Origin: Haloferax sp. Q22
Lineage (GTDB): Archaea; Halobacteriota; Halobacteria; Halobacteriales; Haloferacaceae
Direction of reading: 5' to 3'
NCBI RefSeq assembly: GCF_001482285.1
Contig: NZ_LOEP01000027.1
Location: 1-64,000 of the forward strand
DNA length: 64,000 nt
Shown: one piece after another, positions 1 to 8,323 of the stretch
Layout of the letters: every line of letters starts with the position of its first letter
How positions within the stretch are numbered: position 1 is the stretch's first letter
The notes under the pieces: model-generated
What the model was told of the DNA's origin: nothing
The model's database searches: none
Seen by the model: the letters and a program-made list of their open reading frames with translations, nothing else
Position numbers and translations under genes: made by a program

Positions 1-15
1 CGAAGGATCATCTTG

Positions 16-54
16 CAGGGTCGCTGAGCTCATTCCACCTCAGCATTCACCCTG
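16..54. other. Imperfect hairpin at the window edge
   Basis: Two nested 6-bp arms pair: CAGGGT (16-21) with ACCCTG (49-54), and GCTGAG (23-28) with CTCAGC (39-44). They enclose a 10-base loop. The surrounding 1-115 stretch is AT-richer than the genes and holds no credible ORF. It may be a terminator or the end of a feature lying left of the window; strand and role cannot be decided. Confidence 0.35.
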
Positions 55-115
55 CTCTTTGGTGTGCTAATCGTTCTATGACACCCTCAGTGCCAATAAC
101 AGCAATCACCCCGAC

Positions 116-1006
116 CTATCTGGTCAGGTTCTCGTAGCCGTCTTCCGTGACGATGATGGTGTCTTCGGCCTGTCCGACCATCGCGCCCTCTTCTTCTTTC
201 AGGACGGGGTAGCCGCGGAGGATGCCCTGCTGTTCGAGCCGACGGATGGCCATCTCGGAGCGGCCGCCCTCGAACCAGCGGGCCGCGAAGGGGAGCAGTT
301 TGTACTTCTCGCGCACCTCGTCGAGCAGTTTGCGCGACATGCGGTCGCGGACCGAGCGGTCGTTGACGAGGCTGTAAATCTCGTTTTTCGAGCCCTCGGT
401 GACCTTGCCGGAGCCGTCGGTTGCGAACGGTTCGATGGCGATTACGTCGCCGACTTCGAGTTCGACGCCGCGGTCCGCGCCGCGGTTCGGGATCGTCGGG
501 TCGGTGTGGGCGTCCCACTGCTCGACGCCGTGGCCCGAGAGGTTGAGGACGGGCGTGTAGCCGTAGCCGCGAATCACGTCCTCGATTTCCGCGCCGATTT
601 TCCCGGTGTGCGCGCCCGCTTCGACCATGTCGAGGGCGGCGTCGAGCGCCTCCTCCGCGGACTCGACGAGTTCGTCGTTGCCCGAGAGGTCGACGGTCAC
701 GGCGGAGTCGGCGATGTAGCCGTCGACGTGGACGCCGACGTCGAGACAGACCATGTCCTCGCCGAACACGGTGTCGTCGTCGCGGCCGGGGCTGGCGTGC
801 GACGCCTCCTCGTTGACGCTGATGTTGACCGGGAAGGCACAGCCGTCGGCGAGTTCGCGGATGCGTTCTTCGGCGTGTTCGGCGACTTCGAGGTGGGTGA
901 CGCCCGGTTCGACCATCTCGGCCGACTCGTCTAACACCGTGCGGAGGACCTCCCCTGCCTCTCGATACTTCTCGACCGTCTCGTCGTCGAGGGGTCCGAT
1001 GCTCAT
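116..1006 (-). CDS. map: Type II methionine aminopeptidase
   Basis: Removes the N-terminal methionine from nascent cytosolic proteins. The 296-residue product has the five metal ligands of the MetAP2 family: two Asp in LDVGVHVDGYIADSAV, His in LSGHGVEQW, Glu in IAIEPFAT and the final Glu in VGQAEDTIIV. The substrate-side His lies in the ISVNEEASHASP segment. The chosen ATG (MSIGPLDDE) is where family similarity begins. The frame stays open upstream to 1129, but that stretch is basic and low-complexity, unlike the acidic body, so it is taken as leader. It is transcribed divergently from the phosphoesterase gene and shares a palindromic TATA-like element with it. Confidence 0.95.
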   Translation of the reverse strand: MSIGPLDDETVEKYREAGEVLRTVLDESAEMVEPGVTHLEVAEHAEERIRELADGCAFPVNISVNEEASHASPGRDDDTVFGEDMVCLDVGVHVDGYIADSAVTVDLSGNDELVESAEEALDAALDMVEAGAHTGKIGAEIEDVIRGYGYTPVLNLSGHGVEQWDAHTDPTIPNRGADRGVELEVGDVIAIEPFATDGSGKVTEGSKNEIYSLVNDRSVRDRMSRKLLDEVREKYKLLPFAARWFEGGRSEMAIRRLEQQGILRGYPVLKEEEGAMVGQAEDTIIVTEDGYENLTR

Positions 1007-1112
1007 GGCCGCGACTTCGCGGCCGCGCCGGAAAGCGATTGCGGGATGGCTGGCGACCGACGGCGAGTCGCCGTTCCCTGCTCGCGCGGTGTGGGTGATA
1101 ACCACTACCGTG

Positions 1113-1121
1113 TCTATATAG
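1113..1121. promoter_or_regulatory. Possible bidirectional TATA element
   Basis: TCTATATAG contains the perfect palindrome CTATATAG, in the divergent gap between map (minus) and the phosphoesterase (plus). It reads as a TATA box in both directions. That would give leaders of roughly 80 and 50 bases. Confidence 0.4.
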
Positions 1122-1189
1122 CACAACATTCCGAAACTAGCAACCCTTTCTTAGGCCGGGATGCTCTGCAACAGGAGAGAACGTTTCCA

Positions 1190-1891
1190 ATGAGTGTCCC
1201 ATCCTTCCACCCCGACGTCGCCGAGCAACACCTTCGAGTCGACATCGACGACTGGGACGACGTGTACGTCGTCGGCGACGTACACGGGTGTCTGCCGGCG
1301 CTCGAACGCCTCGTCGACCGGCTCGACCCCTCCGAGGACGACCTCGTCGTCTTCGTCGGCGACCTCGTGCGGAAGGGCCCCGACAGCAAGGGCGTCGTGG
1401 ACTACGTCCGCGAGCGCGACAACTTCCTGACCGTCCGCGGCAACAACGAGGAGAAGCTCATCCGCGGCACGAAGGAGATAGACGCGCTGACCGACGACGA
1501 CCTCGAATGGATATCGAACCTCCCGGTCGCCATTACGTGGGACGGGGCCATCGTCGTCCACGGCGGCGTCCACCCCGAAAAGCCGCTCGACGAACACGAT
1601 ATCGACGACCTCGAGAACACCCGGGCGATGAACCCCGGCGACAGCTACGACGGCCCGTTCTGGTTCGAGTACTACGAGGGCCCCGAGCGCGTCTTCTTCG
1701 GTCACACGGTCATGGCTCACCCCGCCGTGTTCAAGCACGCGATGGGCCTTGACACGGGCGCAGTTTACGGCGGCGCGCTCACGGCCTACGACCTCCACGC
1801 CGACGAACTCGTCGCCGTCGAGGCCGAGGTCACCCACGAGTCGCGGAAGGACTCGAAGATTCTCGAACCCCGCCAGCCCGCGTTGGTCTGA
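1190..1891 (+). CDS. PPP-family metallophosphoesterase
   Basis: A 233-residue calcineurin-like phosphoesterase. The metal-binding signature runs in order: GDVHGC near residue 27, GDLVRKGPDS near 53, GNNEEK near 84, VHGG near 122 and GHT near 170. This pattern is shared by Ser/Thr protein phosphatases and ApaH-type dinucleoside tetraphosphatases, so the substrate (phosphoprotein or nucleotide) cannot be told. The ATG at 1190 starts the conserved protein; the frame upstream is open but unlike the family. It is followed after 78 bases by polyphosphate kinase on the same strand, which hints at phosphate metabolism but proves nothing. Confidence 0.88.
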   Translation: MSVPSFHPDVAEQHLRVDIDDWDDVYVVGDVHGCLPALERLVDRLDPSEDDLVVFVGDLVRKGPDSKGVVDYVRERDNFLTVRGNNEEKLIRGTKEIDALTDDDLEWISNLPVAITWDGAIVVHGGVHPEKPLDEHDIDDLENTRAMNPGDSYDGPFWFEYYEGPERVFFGHTVMAHPAVFKHAMGLDTGAVYGGALTAYDLHADELVAVEAEVTHESRKDSKILEPRQPALV

Positions 1892-1969
1892 GCCCCGCCG
1901 AGGCGAAGGTGGGAGCGACGGCGGAGGCGGCGAACTAAAGGTCGCCGCCGAACCATTTCCTCTCAGCAC

Positions 1970-4231
1970 ATGTCCGACGACGAGGCTCGCGGCGGCGACT
2001 CGCAGGCCCGACACGCCAGTCAGCGGACTGCGCCGGTCCGCGCCCGCGAGCGCGGTGACGACGAGTCCCTCCCGGCCGACGCCGACCTTTCCGACCCCGC
2101 GCTGTACCTCAACCGCGAACTCAGCGAACTCGCCTTCCACGAGCGCGTCCTCAACGAGGCGATAGGCGACCGCAACCCGCTTTTCGAGCGCGTCAAGTTC
2201 CTCTCGATTCTCACCTCGAACCTCGACGAGTTCTTCATGAAGCGCGTCGGCGGGCTGAAACAGCAGATGGCCGCGGGCGTGAGCGAACTCTCGCCCGACG
2301 GTCGGACCCCGAACCAGCAGTGGTCGCTCGTCCTCGACCGCGCCCGCGACCTACTCGGCCGGCAGTCCGACTGCTTCCACGACCTCGTCCGGCCCGCGCT
2401 CGCCGACGCGGGCATCGAAATCGTCGGCTACGACGACCTCGCGGCCGACGAGCGGGCGGCTCTGCGCGACTACTTCGAGGCGTCGGTCCTGCCGACGCTC
2501 ACGCCCCTGACGTTCGAGCCGGCCCATCCGTTCCCGTTCATTTCGAACCTCTCGCTGTCGCTCGCGGTCCGAACGACCGAGGGCGACGACGAGCCGACGA
2601 AGTTCTCGCGGGTCAAAGTCCCCGGCAACCGCCCGCGACTCGTCAACGTGGCCGAGCGCGTCGGCGGCGCGGGCGGGAAAGAGGAGTCCGCTGACTCGTC
2701 CGTGTCCGCCGCCGCCCCCGTCAGGTTCGTTCCGCTCGTGGCCGTCATCGAGCGCAACATCGACCTCCTGTTCCCGAACGTTGAGGTCATCGACACCTCC
2801 GCGTTCAGGGTGACGCGGAACGCCGAGGTCCGCCGCAACGAGGAGGTCGCCGAGGGCCTCATCGCCACGATAGAGGACGTGCTCCGCCAGCGCCGGTTCG
2901 CCACGGTCGTTCGGCTGGAGGTCCAGTCGGACACGCCCGAGGCGGTCCGCGACCTCCTCGCGGAACAACTCGGCGTGGACGACCCCGAGGTGTTCGAGCG
3001 CGACATGCCCCTCGACTACGGGAGCCTCACGTCGCTTTTCGACCTCGACCGCCCGGAACTCGAAGTCGCGCCGTGGACGCCCCAACCCCACCCGCGGTTC
3101 GCCGGCCGCTCGGCCGACGACCCCGAGTCGGTGTTCGCCGAAATCGCCCGCAAGGACGTACTCGTCCACCACCCGTACCACTCGTTTACGGGCACCGTCG
3201 GAACGTTCCTCGCGGCCGCCGCGGCCGACCCCGACGTGCTCGCCATCAAGGCCTCCATCTACCGGACTGCGCCGGACTCCGAGGTCATCGAGACGCTCAT
3301 CGAGGCCGCGAAGAACGGCAAGCAGGTCGCGGTGATGGTCGAACTCAAAGCGCGGTTCGACGAGGAGAACAACCTCCGGTGGGTTCGCCGCCTCGAAGAG
3401 GAGGGCATCCACGTCGCCTACGGCACCATCGGGCTGAAGACTCACTCGAAGACGGCGCTCGTCGTCCGCGAGGAGGACGACGAGGTGCGGCTGTACTCCC
3501 ACGTCGCCACCGGCAACTACCACTCCCAGACGGCGAAGCTCTACACCGACCTCGGACTGTTCACGGCCGACCCCGACATCGGCCAGGACCTCGTGCGCCT
3601 GTTCAACTTCTTCACCGGCCACTCGCGACAGAAGGCGTACCGGAAACTGCTGGTCGCGCCGACGAACCTCCGGGAGAAGATGACCCGACTCGTTCGTCGG
3701 GAGGCCGACCACGCCCGCGCCGGCCGCGACGCCCGCATCGTCGCCAAGATGAACGCCCTCGAAGACCCCGCGATGGTCCGCGAACTCTACGAGGCGTCGA
3801 TGGCCGGCGTCGATATCGACCTCGTGGTCCGCGGCATCTGCCGGCTCAGGCCCGGAATCGAAGGGCTCTCGGAGAACGTCTCGGTGTCGAGCGTCGTCGG
3901 TCGGTTCCTCGAACACTCGCGTATCTTCTACTTCGAAAACGCGGGCGACCCGGACTACTACGTCGGCTCCGCCGACTGGATGACCCGCAACCTCGACCGC
4001 CGGGTCGAGGCCGTCGCGCCCGTCGACGACCCCGAACACCGCGCGGAACTCGACGCCGTCCTCGACGCGCTCCTGTCGGACAACCGCCGGCGCTGGGTGA
4101 TGGACGCCGACGGTCGGTACCAGCAACTCCGCCCGGCAGACGACGCACAGGAAGTCGAGGCGCATACTGTCCTGATGAACCGGGCGCTGGCGGAGACCCA
4201 CCGGTCGAAGAACGGCGACCGCGAGTCGTAG
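1970..4231 (+). CDS. ppk1: Polyphosphate kinase 1
   Basis: Reversibly transfers the ATP gamma-phosphate onto polyphosphate. At 753 residues it is slightly longer than bacterial Ppk1 (about 690). The N-terminal domain carries LYLNRELSELAFHERVL and LTSNLDEFFMKRVGG. The catalytic core carries VMVELKARFDEENN, GLKTHSKTALVV (the phosphorylated histidine region) and HVATGNYHSQTAKLYTDLG. The second HKD-like motif is SVVGRFLEHSRIFYF. An insertion around residues 225-250, rich in Gly, Ala and Ser, looks lineage-specific. Ppk1 is patchily distributed in archaea. It may be cotranscribed with the phosphoesterase upstream. Confidence 0.95.
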   Translation: MSDDEARGGDSQARHASQRTAPVRARERGDDESLPADADLSDPALYLNRELSELAFHERVLNEAIGDRNPLFERVKFLSILTSNLDEFFMKRVGGLKQQMAAGVSELSPDGRTPNQQWSLVLDRARDLLGRQSDCFHDLVRPALADAGIEIVGYDDLAADERAALRDYFEASVLPTLTPLTFEPAHPFPFISNLSLSLAVRTTEGDDEPTKFSRVKVPGNRPRLVNVAERVGGAGGKEESADSSVSAAAPVRFVPLVAVIERNIDLLFPNVEVIDTSAFRVTRNAEVRRNEEVAEGLIATIEDVLRQRRFATVVRLEVQSDTPEAVRDLLAEQLGVDDPEVFERDMPLDYGSLTSLFDLDRPELEVAPWTPQPHPRFAGRSADDPESVFAEIARKDVLVHHPYHSFTGTVGTFLAAAAADPDVLAIKASIYRTAPDSEVIETLIEAAKNGKQVAVMVELKARFDEENNLRWVRRLEEEGIHVAYGTIGLKTHSKTALVVREEDDEVRLYSHVATGNYHSQTAKLYTDLGLFTADPDIGQDLVRLFNFFTGHSRQKAYRKLLVAPTNLREKMTRLVRREADHARAGRDARIVAKMNALEDPAMVRELYEASMAGVDIDLVVRGICRLRPGIEGLSENVSVSSVVGRFLEHSRIFYFENAGDPDYYVGSADWMTRNLDRRVEAVAPVDDPEHRAELDAVLDALLSDNRRRWVMDADGRYQQLRPADDAQEVEAHTVLMNRALAETHRSKNGDRES

Positions 4232-4304
4232 CGTGCCCGACACGACTGGCCCGCACATTTAGTTGGACAGAAGACATATTCTGCCCCACGTCGCAGACGA
4301 GCCT

Positions 4305-4778
4305 ATGAACTCTCCTCACCACCGAAGACGTATCCTCCAGCGTACCGGCATCGTTCTCGTCTTCGGAATCGGTCTCGCAGGATGTCTCGCCGACACACCG
4401 ACTGGTGATGGCTCACCCACCACGACTCACCCCGAGACGACCGATGACCAGACGGCAACACCGGAATCTGAAACTGCAGTTCCACTCACCGAAGTTTCAG
4501 ACGAGGACGCCAAAGCCCGAGCGCTCGCCGCCGAAGAAGCCTATCTCGAAACCCGTTTGCAGAACGCCACCTGTCTCCTGAGTTGGGGAACGACGCCGAC
4601 GACGGCGAGCAAAGAAGCGATGGTCGTCGAACGCTCTGCCGACGGCGTCGTCGACGTGACACATCCGTACTGGTACGGCAAAGAAGGCGAAGAAGCGGAC
4701 TCGTCCTCGGAGGCGTTCTATCTCGTGACTGAGACGGACGTCGAACGCACCAGCGGTGACGACGTCTCTCCCTGTTGA
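4305..4778 (+). CDS. Tat-exported lipoprotein, unknown function
   Basis: A 157-residue secreted protein. The N-terminus has a twin-arginine type signal (RRRILQ), a hydrophobic stretch and the lipobox LAGC, so it should be exported folded by Tat and lipid-anchored, as is common in haloarchaea. A Thr/Pro/Asp/Glu-rich linker follows (about residues 28-65), then a small globular domain with two cysteines, one in NATCLLSWG and one at the C-terminus (VSPC), which could form a disulfide. I do not recognise the domain. The ATG at 4305 is preferred because it puts the twin arginines in the proper place. Confidence 0.75.
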   Translation: MNSPHHRRRILQRTGIVLVFGIGLAGCLADTPTGDGSPTTTHPETTDDQTATPESETAVPLTEVSDEDAKARALAAEEAYLETRLQNATCLLSWGTTPTTASKEAMVVERSADGVVDVTHPYWYGKEGEEADSSSEAFYLVTETDVERTSGDDVSPC

Positions 4779-4811
4779 CCCGAACAGCGTACCGCCGAAA
4801 AATAGCCGTCG

Positions 4812-5072
4812 TCAGGCGCTCGGTTGCACCCGCGCGAGCACGTCGCCGCGGTCGAAGTCGCCGCCCTCGGCGACGAGTATCTCCGTGACCGCCCCCGTCG
4901 CCGGCGCGGCCACGTCGATGCTCACCTTCTCGACCTGTATCTCGCAGAGCGTCTCGCCCTCGTCGACCGCCGACCCCTCGCGGACGAACCAGTTGGCGAG
5001 GTAGCCCTCGGCCACGTCGTCGGCGTCGTCGGGCCACGAATCGGTCGAGTTCACGTCGACCGCGTCACTCAT
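4812..5072 (-). CDS. Free-standing lipoyl-domain protein
   Basis: An 86-residue single biotinyl/lipoyl domain. The hairpin around EIQVEKVSIDVAAP places the likely lipoylated lysine at residue 49. It matches the lipoyl domain of acyltransferase (E2) subunits, but there is no E3-binding domain and no acyltransferase domain. It is the last gene of an operon with E1beta and E1alpha, 31 bases after E1beta, so it should accept the acyl group from that E1. An external E2 or a different acceptor would have to complete the reaction. Confidence 0.88.
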   Translation of the reverse strand: MSDAVDVNSTDSWPDDADDVAEGYLANWFVREGSAVDEGETLCEIQVEKVSIDVAAPATGAVTEILVAEGGDFDRGDVLARVQPSA

Positions 5073-5103
5073 CGGCCGCCTCCGTTTGGTTCCGATGCTC
5101 CCT

Positions 5104-6144
5104 TCATTCGTGGAGTTCGCGGACGGCCGCCGCGATGTCGTCGGTGCCGGGATTGACCTCGTCTTCGAGCGAGCGGGCGTAGGGAATCGGCACGTCGGGG
5201 ATGGCGAGGCGCTTGACGGCCGAGAGGTCGTCCAGTGCGCCCTCGGCGGCCCGCGCGATGATTTCGCCCGTCACGCCGAACGACTGGTAGTCCTCGTCTA
5301 CGACGAGGAGTTTCCCGGTCTTGCGGACCGAGTCGAGCACCGTCTCAGTGTCGAGGGGGACGAGCGTTCGGAGGTCGATGACCTCGGCGTCGATGCCGTC
5401 GTCGTCGAGCTGTTCCGCGGCCTCCATCGCCCGGTGGACGTGCAGGCCGAGAGTGACGACGGTCACGTCGTCGCCGGGGCGCTTTACGTCGGCCTCGCCG
5501 AACGGAATCGTGTAGTCGTCCTTGGGAACCCCGGTCTTCGGGCCCGAGGGCGAGGGCATCCAGCCGAGGCCCATGAGGCGCTTGTGGAACATGTAGACGA
5601 CCGGGTCGTCGTCGCGGATGGCGCTGTGCATCAGGCCCTTGGCGTCGTAGGCCGTCGAGGGGACGACGACTTTCATCCCCGGCAGGTGGGCGAAGGTTCC
5701 GTAGAGCGTCTGGGAGTGCTGGCCGGCGTCGTTGTAAGTCCCGCCGACGGCCGTGGTCAGCACCATCGGGACCGAAAAGGACCCGCCGCTCATGTAGGTG
5801 TTCTTCGCCATGTTGTTGTAGATCTGGTCCATGGCGACGCCGAAGAAGTCGACGAACATCAGTTCGGCAATCGGGCGCATGCCGGCCTGTGCGGCCCCGA
5901 CGGCCGCGCCGAGGTAGGCCGTCTCGCTGATGGGTACGTCCATCACGCGGTCGCGGCCGAACTCGTCCAAGAGGCCGGTCGTACTGGAGAAGATGCCGCC
6001 GTAGTCGGCCACGTCCTCGCCCATGTAGAACACCTCCTCGTTCTCGCGCATCTCCCACGCGATGGCCTCGACCATCGCCCTGCTCATGGTCAGTTCGCGG
6101 TCCGTCTCTGTCGCTTCCGTGTAGTCTCGTGATTCGGTCGCCAT
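5104..6144 (-). CDS. 2-oxoacid dehydrogenase E1 beta subunit
   Basis: The 346-residue transketolase-like beta subunit of a thiamine-diphosphate-dependent 2-oxoacid or acetoin dehydrogenase. Characteristic segments are GEDVADYGG, the phasing motif DVPISETAYLGAAVGAAQAG, SGGSFSVPMVL and QSHTLY-like (HSQTLYGTFAHLPG). The C-terminal domain has LLVVDEDYQSFGVTGEI. The start codon overlaps the E1alpha stop by one base (TGATG), so the subunits are translationally coupled. The substrate could be pyruvate, a branched-chain oxoacid or acetoin. Haloarchaea usually oxidise pyruvate with a ferredoxin oxidoreductase, so a non-pyruvate substrate is more likely. Confidence 0.92.
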   Translation of the reverse strand: MATESRDYTEATETDRELTMSRAMVEAIAWEMRENEEVFYMGEDVADYGGIFSSTTGLLDEFGRDRVMDVPISETAYLGAAVGAAQAGMRPIAELMFVDFFGVAMDQIYNNMAKNTYMSGGSFSVPMVLTTAVGGTYNDAGQHSQTLYGTFAHLPGMKVVVPSTAYDAKGLMHSAIRDDDPVVYMFHKRLMGLGWMPSPSGPKTGVPKDDYTIPFGEADVKRPGDDVTVVTLGLHVHRAMEAAEQLDDDGIDAEVIDLRTLVPLDTETVLDSVRKTGKLLVVDEDYQSFGVTGEIIARAAEGALDDLSAVKRLAIPDVPIPYARSLEDEVNPGTDDIAAAVRELHE

Positions 6145-7205
6145 CAGTTGTCACCTCCCGTCTCGTCGGCGTCACCCGACGCGTCCGCCGCGCTCCCGCC
6201 GTCCGTTGCCGCCTGCGCCGGCGGGTTCGTAAACACGTTCTCGTACGCCTCCTCCGGGTCTGGTTCGGGCTGTTCTTTCGCCCACGAAATCGCCTCTTCG
6301 ACCCGCTCGTGGGCGCGCTCTCGAATCTCGTCGAGTTCGTCGTCGGTCACGCCGTGCGAGCGGAGGTCCTCGGCGAGTCGCTCGATGGAGTCACGCTGTT
6401 TCGCGCGGTCGATGTCGGCCTCCGGGCGATAGGCCTCGGCGTCACCCATGAAATGACCCATCCGGCGGTGGACCTGTACCTCGATGAGCGTCGGCCCGTT
6501 GCCGTCGCGGGCGCGCATCACGGCCTCGCCGGCGGCCTCGTAGACCGCCGTGGCGTCATCGGAGTCGATGCGGACGCCCGGAAGGTCGAAGCCGGCGGCG
6601 CGCTGTGCGCCGTTCTGCACGTCGGTCACGCGGTCTTTCGGCATGCTGATGGCCCAATCGTTGTCCTCGACGACGAAGACGACCGGGAGGTCGTGGACCG
6701 CCGCGAGGTTCAGCGATTCGAGGAAGCCGCCCTGGTCGATAGCGCCCTCGCCGAGGAAGGCGACGGCGACCGAGTCGGTGTTCCGCTTTTTCGCCGCCAT
6801 CGCCGCGCCGACCGCCGGCGGACAGCCCTGCGCGATGATGCCCGAACACGCGAAGTTCACGTCGGGGTCGAACAGGTGCATGTGGCCGCCCTTCCCGCGG
6901 CACAGCCCCGTCTTCCGACCGAAAATCTCGGCCGTCATGCGCTTGAGGTCGACGCCCTTCGCGATGGCGATGTGGTGCGGTCGGTGCGGCGCGGTCACCG
7001 TGTCGTCGTCTCGGAGATGCATGCAGACGCCCGCTCCGGACGCCTCGTGGCCGGCCGCGAGGTGGAGTTCGCCGGGAATCGGCCCTGCCGAGATGTCGAA
7101 CGCCGGCTGCTTGCCGACGAGATACTCGTCCACCAGTCGCTCCTCGTAGTGCCGAGCAGTCACCATCTGCTCGTACATCGTCTGTAGGTCGGTAACACTC
7201 ACCAT
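6144..7205 (-). CDS. 2-oxoacid dehydrogenase E1 alpha subunit
   Basis: A 353-residue E1 alpha. The thiamine-diphosphate binding motif begins GEGAIDQGGF and ends about 30 residues later at EDNDWAIS. Upstream lie the family segments HLAAGHEASGAG, PHRPHHIAIAKG and GRKTGLCRGKGGHMH. The C-terminal 30 residues are an Ala/Asp/Gly-rich tail typical of halophiles. The ATG at 7205 is preferred over one 13 codons upstream because a TATA-like element lies 26-35 bases before it. It is first in the operon E1alpha-E1beta-lipoyl protein; no E2 or E3 gene is nearby. Confidence 0.92.
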   Translation of the reverse strand: MVSVTDLQTMYEQMVTARHYEERLVDEYLVGKQPAFDISAGPIPGELHLAAGHEASGAGVCMHLRDDDTVTAPHRPHHIAIAKGVDLKRMTAEIFGRKTGLCRGKGGHMHLFDPDVNFACSGIIAQGCPPAVGAAMAAKKRNTDSVAVAFLGEGAIDQGGFLESLNLAAVHDLPVVFVVEDNDWAISMPKDRVTDVQNGAQRAAGFDLPGVRIDSDDATAVYEAAGEAVMRARDGNGPTLIEVQVHRRMGHFMGDAEAYRPEADIDRAKQRDSIERLAEDLRSHGVTDDELDEIRERAHERVEEAISWAKEQPEPDPEEAYENVFTNPPAQAATDGGSAADASGDADETGGDN

Positions 7206-7230
7206 GGTTGGCGTTCGGGTGTACTCCCGA

Positions 7231-7240
7231 TTGTATATCA
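7231..7240 (-). promoter_or_regulatory. TATA-like element for the E1 operon
   Basis: On the minus strand this reads TGATATACAA, 26-35 bases before the E1alpha ATG at 7205. That is the spacing expected for a leaderless or very short-leader archaeal transcript. Confidence 0.45.
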
Positions 7241-7344
7241 ACATTAATTGTGTAAGTCATGACCATCAGAACGAGCGGACTACGAATTCAGGAGGGTCGA
7301 CGGGTCGAGACAGGCCTAAGCCGCAGTCCGCCGTATCGTCTCGT

Positions 7345-7986
7345 ATGAACGACACGACGCCGAACCTCGTCTCGATACCCGTCGGTGACGCGGTGCTGGA
7401 GGGCGACCTCCGCATTCCGCCCGAGGCGTCGGGACTCGTGGTGTTCGCCCACGGCAGCGGCAGCAGTCGGGAAAGCCCGCGAAACAACTTCGTCGCCGAG
7501 GTCATCCGCGACCGCGGGGTCGGGACGCTCCTTTTCGACCTGCTCACGGAGGCGGAGGACGAGCAGTACGAAACGAGGTTCGACATCCCGCTTTTGACCG
7601 ACCGATTGCTCGGCGCGACCGAGTGGCTCCGCGGCCGCGACGACACCGCCGACCTCGACTACGGCTATTTCGGGTCGAGCACTGGCGCGGCGGCGGCGCT
7701 CCTCGCGGCCGCCGACCTCGGCGACGACACCGGTGCGGTCGTCTCTCGCGGCGGGCGCGTCGACCTCGCGGAGTCCCGACTCGGCGACGTGACGGCACCG
7801 ACGCTGTTCGTCGTCGGCGGTGCCGACGAACCAGTTCTGGGGCTGAACCGCGACGCGTTCGCGGAACTCGACTGCGAGAAGTCGCTGGAAGTCGTCAAGG
7901 GCGCGGGCCACCTGTTCGAGGGGCCGGGCGAGCTGGACGAGGTGGCCGACCTCGCCGCCGACTGGTTCGAAGCAAACCTCGGCTGA
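7345..7986 (+). CDS. Alpha/beta hydrolase, dienelactone hydrolase-like
   Basis: A 213-residue cytosolic alpha/beta hydrolase. The oxyanion-hole strand is VVFAHGSGSSRESPRN. The nucleophile elbow is GSSTG (Ser near residue 113), the acid is probably the Asp in GGADEPV, and the base is the His in GAGHLFEG. Family members of this size act on esters or lactones, but no substrate can be named. The ATG at 7345 fits the family; the open frame upstream is basic and not conserved-looking. It is divergent from the E1 operon. Confidence 0.82.
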   Translation: MNDTTPNLVSIPVGDAVLEGDLRIPPEASGLVVFAHGSGSSRESPRNNFVAEVIRDRGVGTLLFDLLTEAEDEQYETRFDIPLLTDRLLGATEWLRGRDDTADLDYGYFGSSTGAAAALLAAADLGDDTGAVVSRGGRVDLAESRLGDVTAPTLFVVGGADEPVLGLNRDAFAELDCEKSLEVVKGAGHLFEGPGELDEVADLAADWFEANLG

Positions 7987-8044
7987 GCGCATCGCTCGCG
8001 GAGTCGAGTACGGGGCGACCGGGGCGGCTGGGGGGTCGGGACGG

Positions 8045-8200
8045 TCAGCGCGAGAACTTGAGGTCTTTCGCGGGGTCTTCGACGACGACCCACCAGCGGA
8101 CGTCCTCCTTGGGGTGGCGGCGCTCGACGTGTTCGTCGAGCCGGTCGCCGGAGTCGAAATCGCGGCCGCAGAGGTTGCAACGGTGGTGTCTGTTGGCCAT
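8045..8200 (-). CDS. Small C2H2 zinc-finger protein
   Basis: A 51-residue protein. Its first half is one classical zinc finger, CNLCGRDFDSGDRLDEHVER followed by RH (Cys-x2-Cys-x12-His-x4-His). The C-terminal half holds WWVVVEDPAKDLKF. Small single-finger proteins are numerous in haloarchaea and may bind DNA, RNA or protein. The ATG at 8200 is preceded by an AT-rich element (TTATCAT on the minus strand) about 25 bases upstream, supporting this start rather than one 11 codons earlier. Confidence 0.75.
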   Translation of the reverse strand: MANRHHRCNLCGRDFDSGDRLDEHVERRHPKEDVRWWVVVEDPAKDLKFSR

Positions 8201-8289
8201 GGCTACGGATACACCATAGATGATAATCAACATAGATGGCTAACCACCTCCGACGCGGCCGAGTTGTTGCAGACGGCCTGAACCGGTAC

Positions 8290-8297
8290 GTTTAGGA
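8290..8297 (+). promoter_or_regulatory. TATA-like element for the FNT-USP gene
   Basis: CGTTTAGG lies about 27-34 bases before the ATG at 8324, consistent with a leaderless transcript. A second AT-rich stretch (TTTATT, 8301-8306) is too close to the start to serve it. Confidence 0.35.
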
Positions 8298-8323
8298 CGG
8301 TTTATTCGAAAACCACCGCATCA

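Noticed and set aside
2351-4258. A 635-codon open frame antisense to polyphosphate kinase
   Set aside because: It mirrors ppk1 exactly in extent, has no recognisable domain and reflects the lack of stop codons in GC-rich DNA. The sense product is a clear enzyme.
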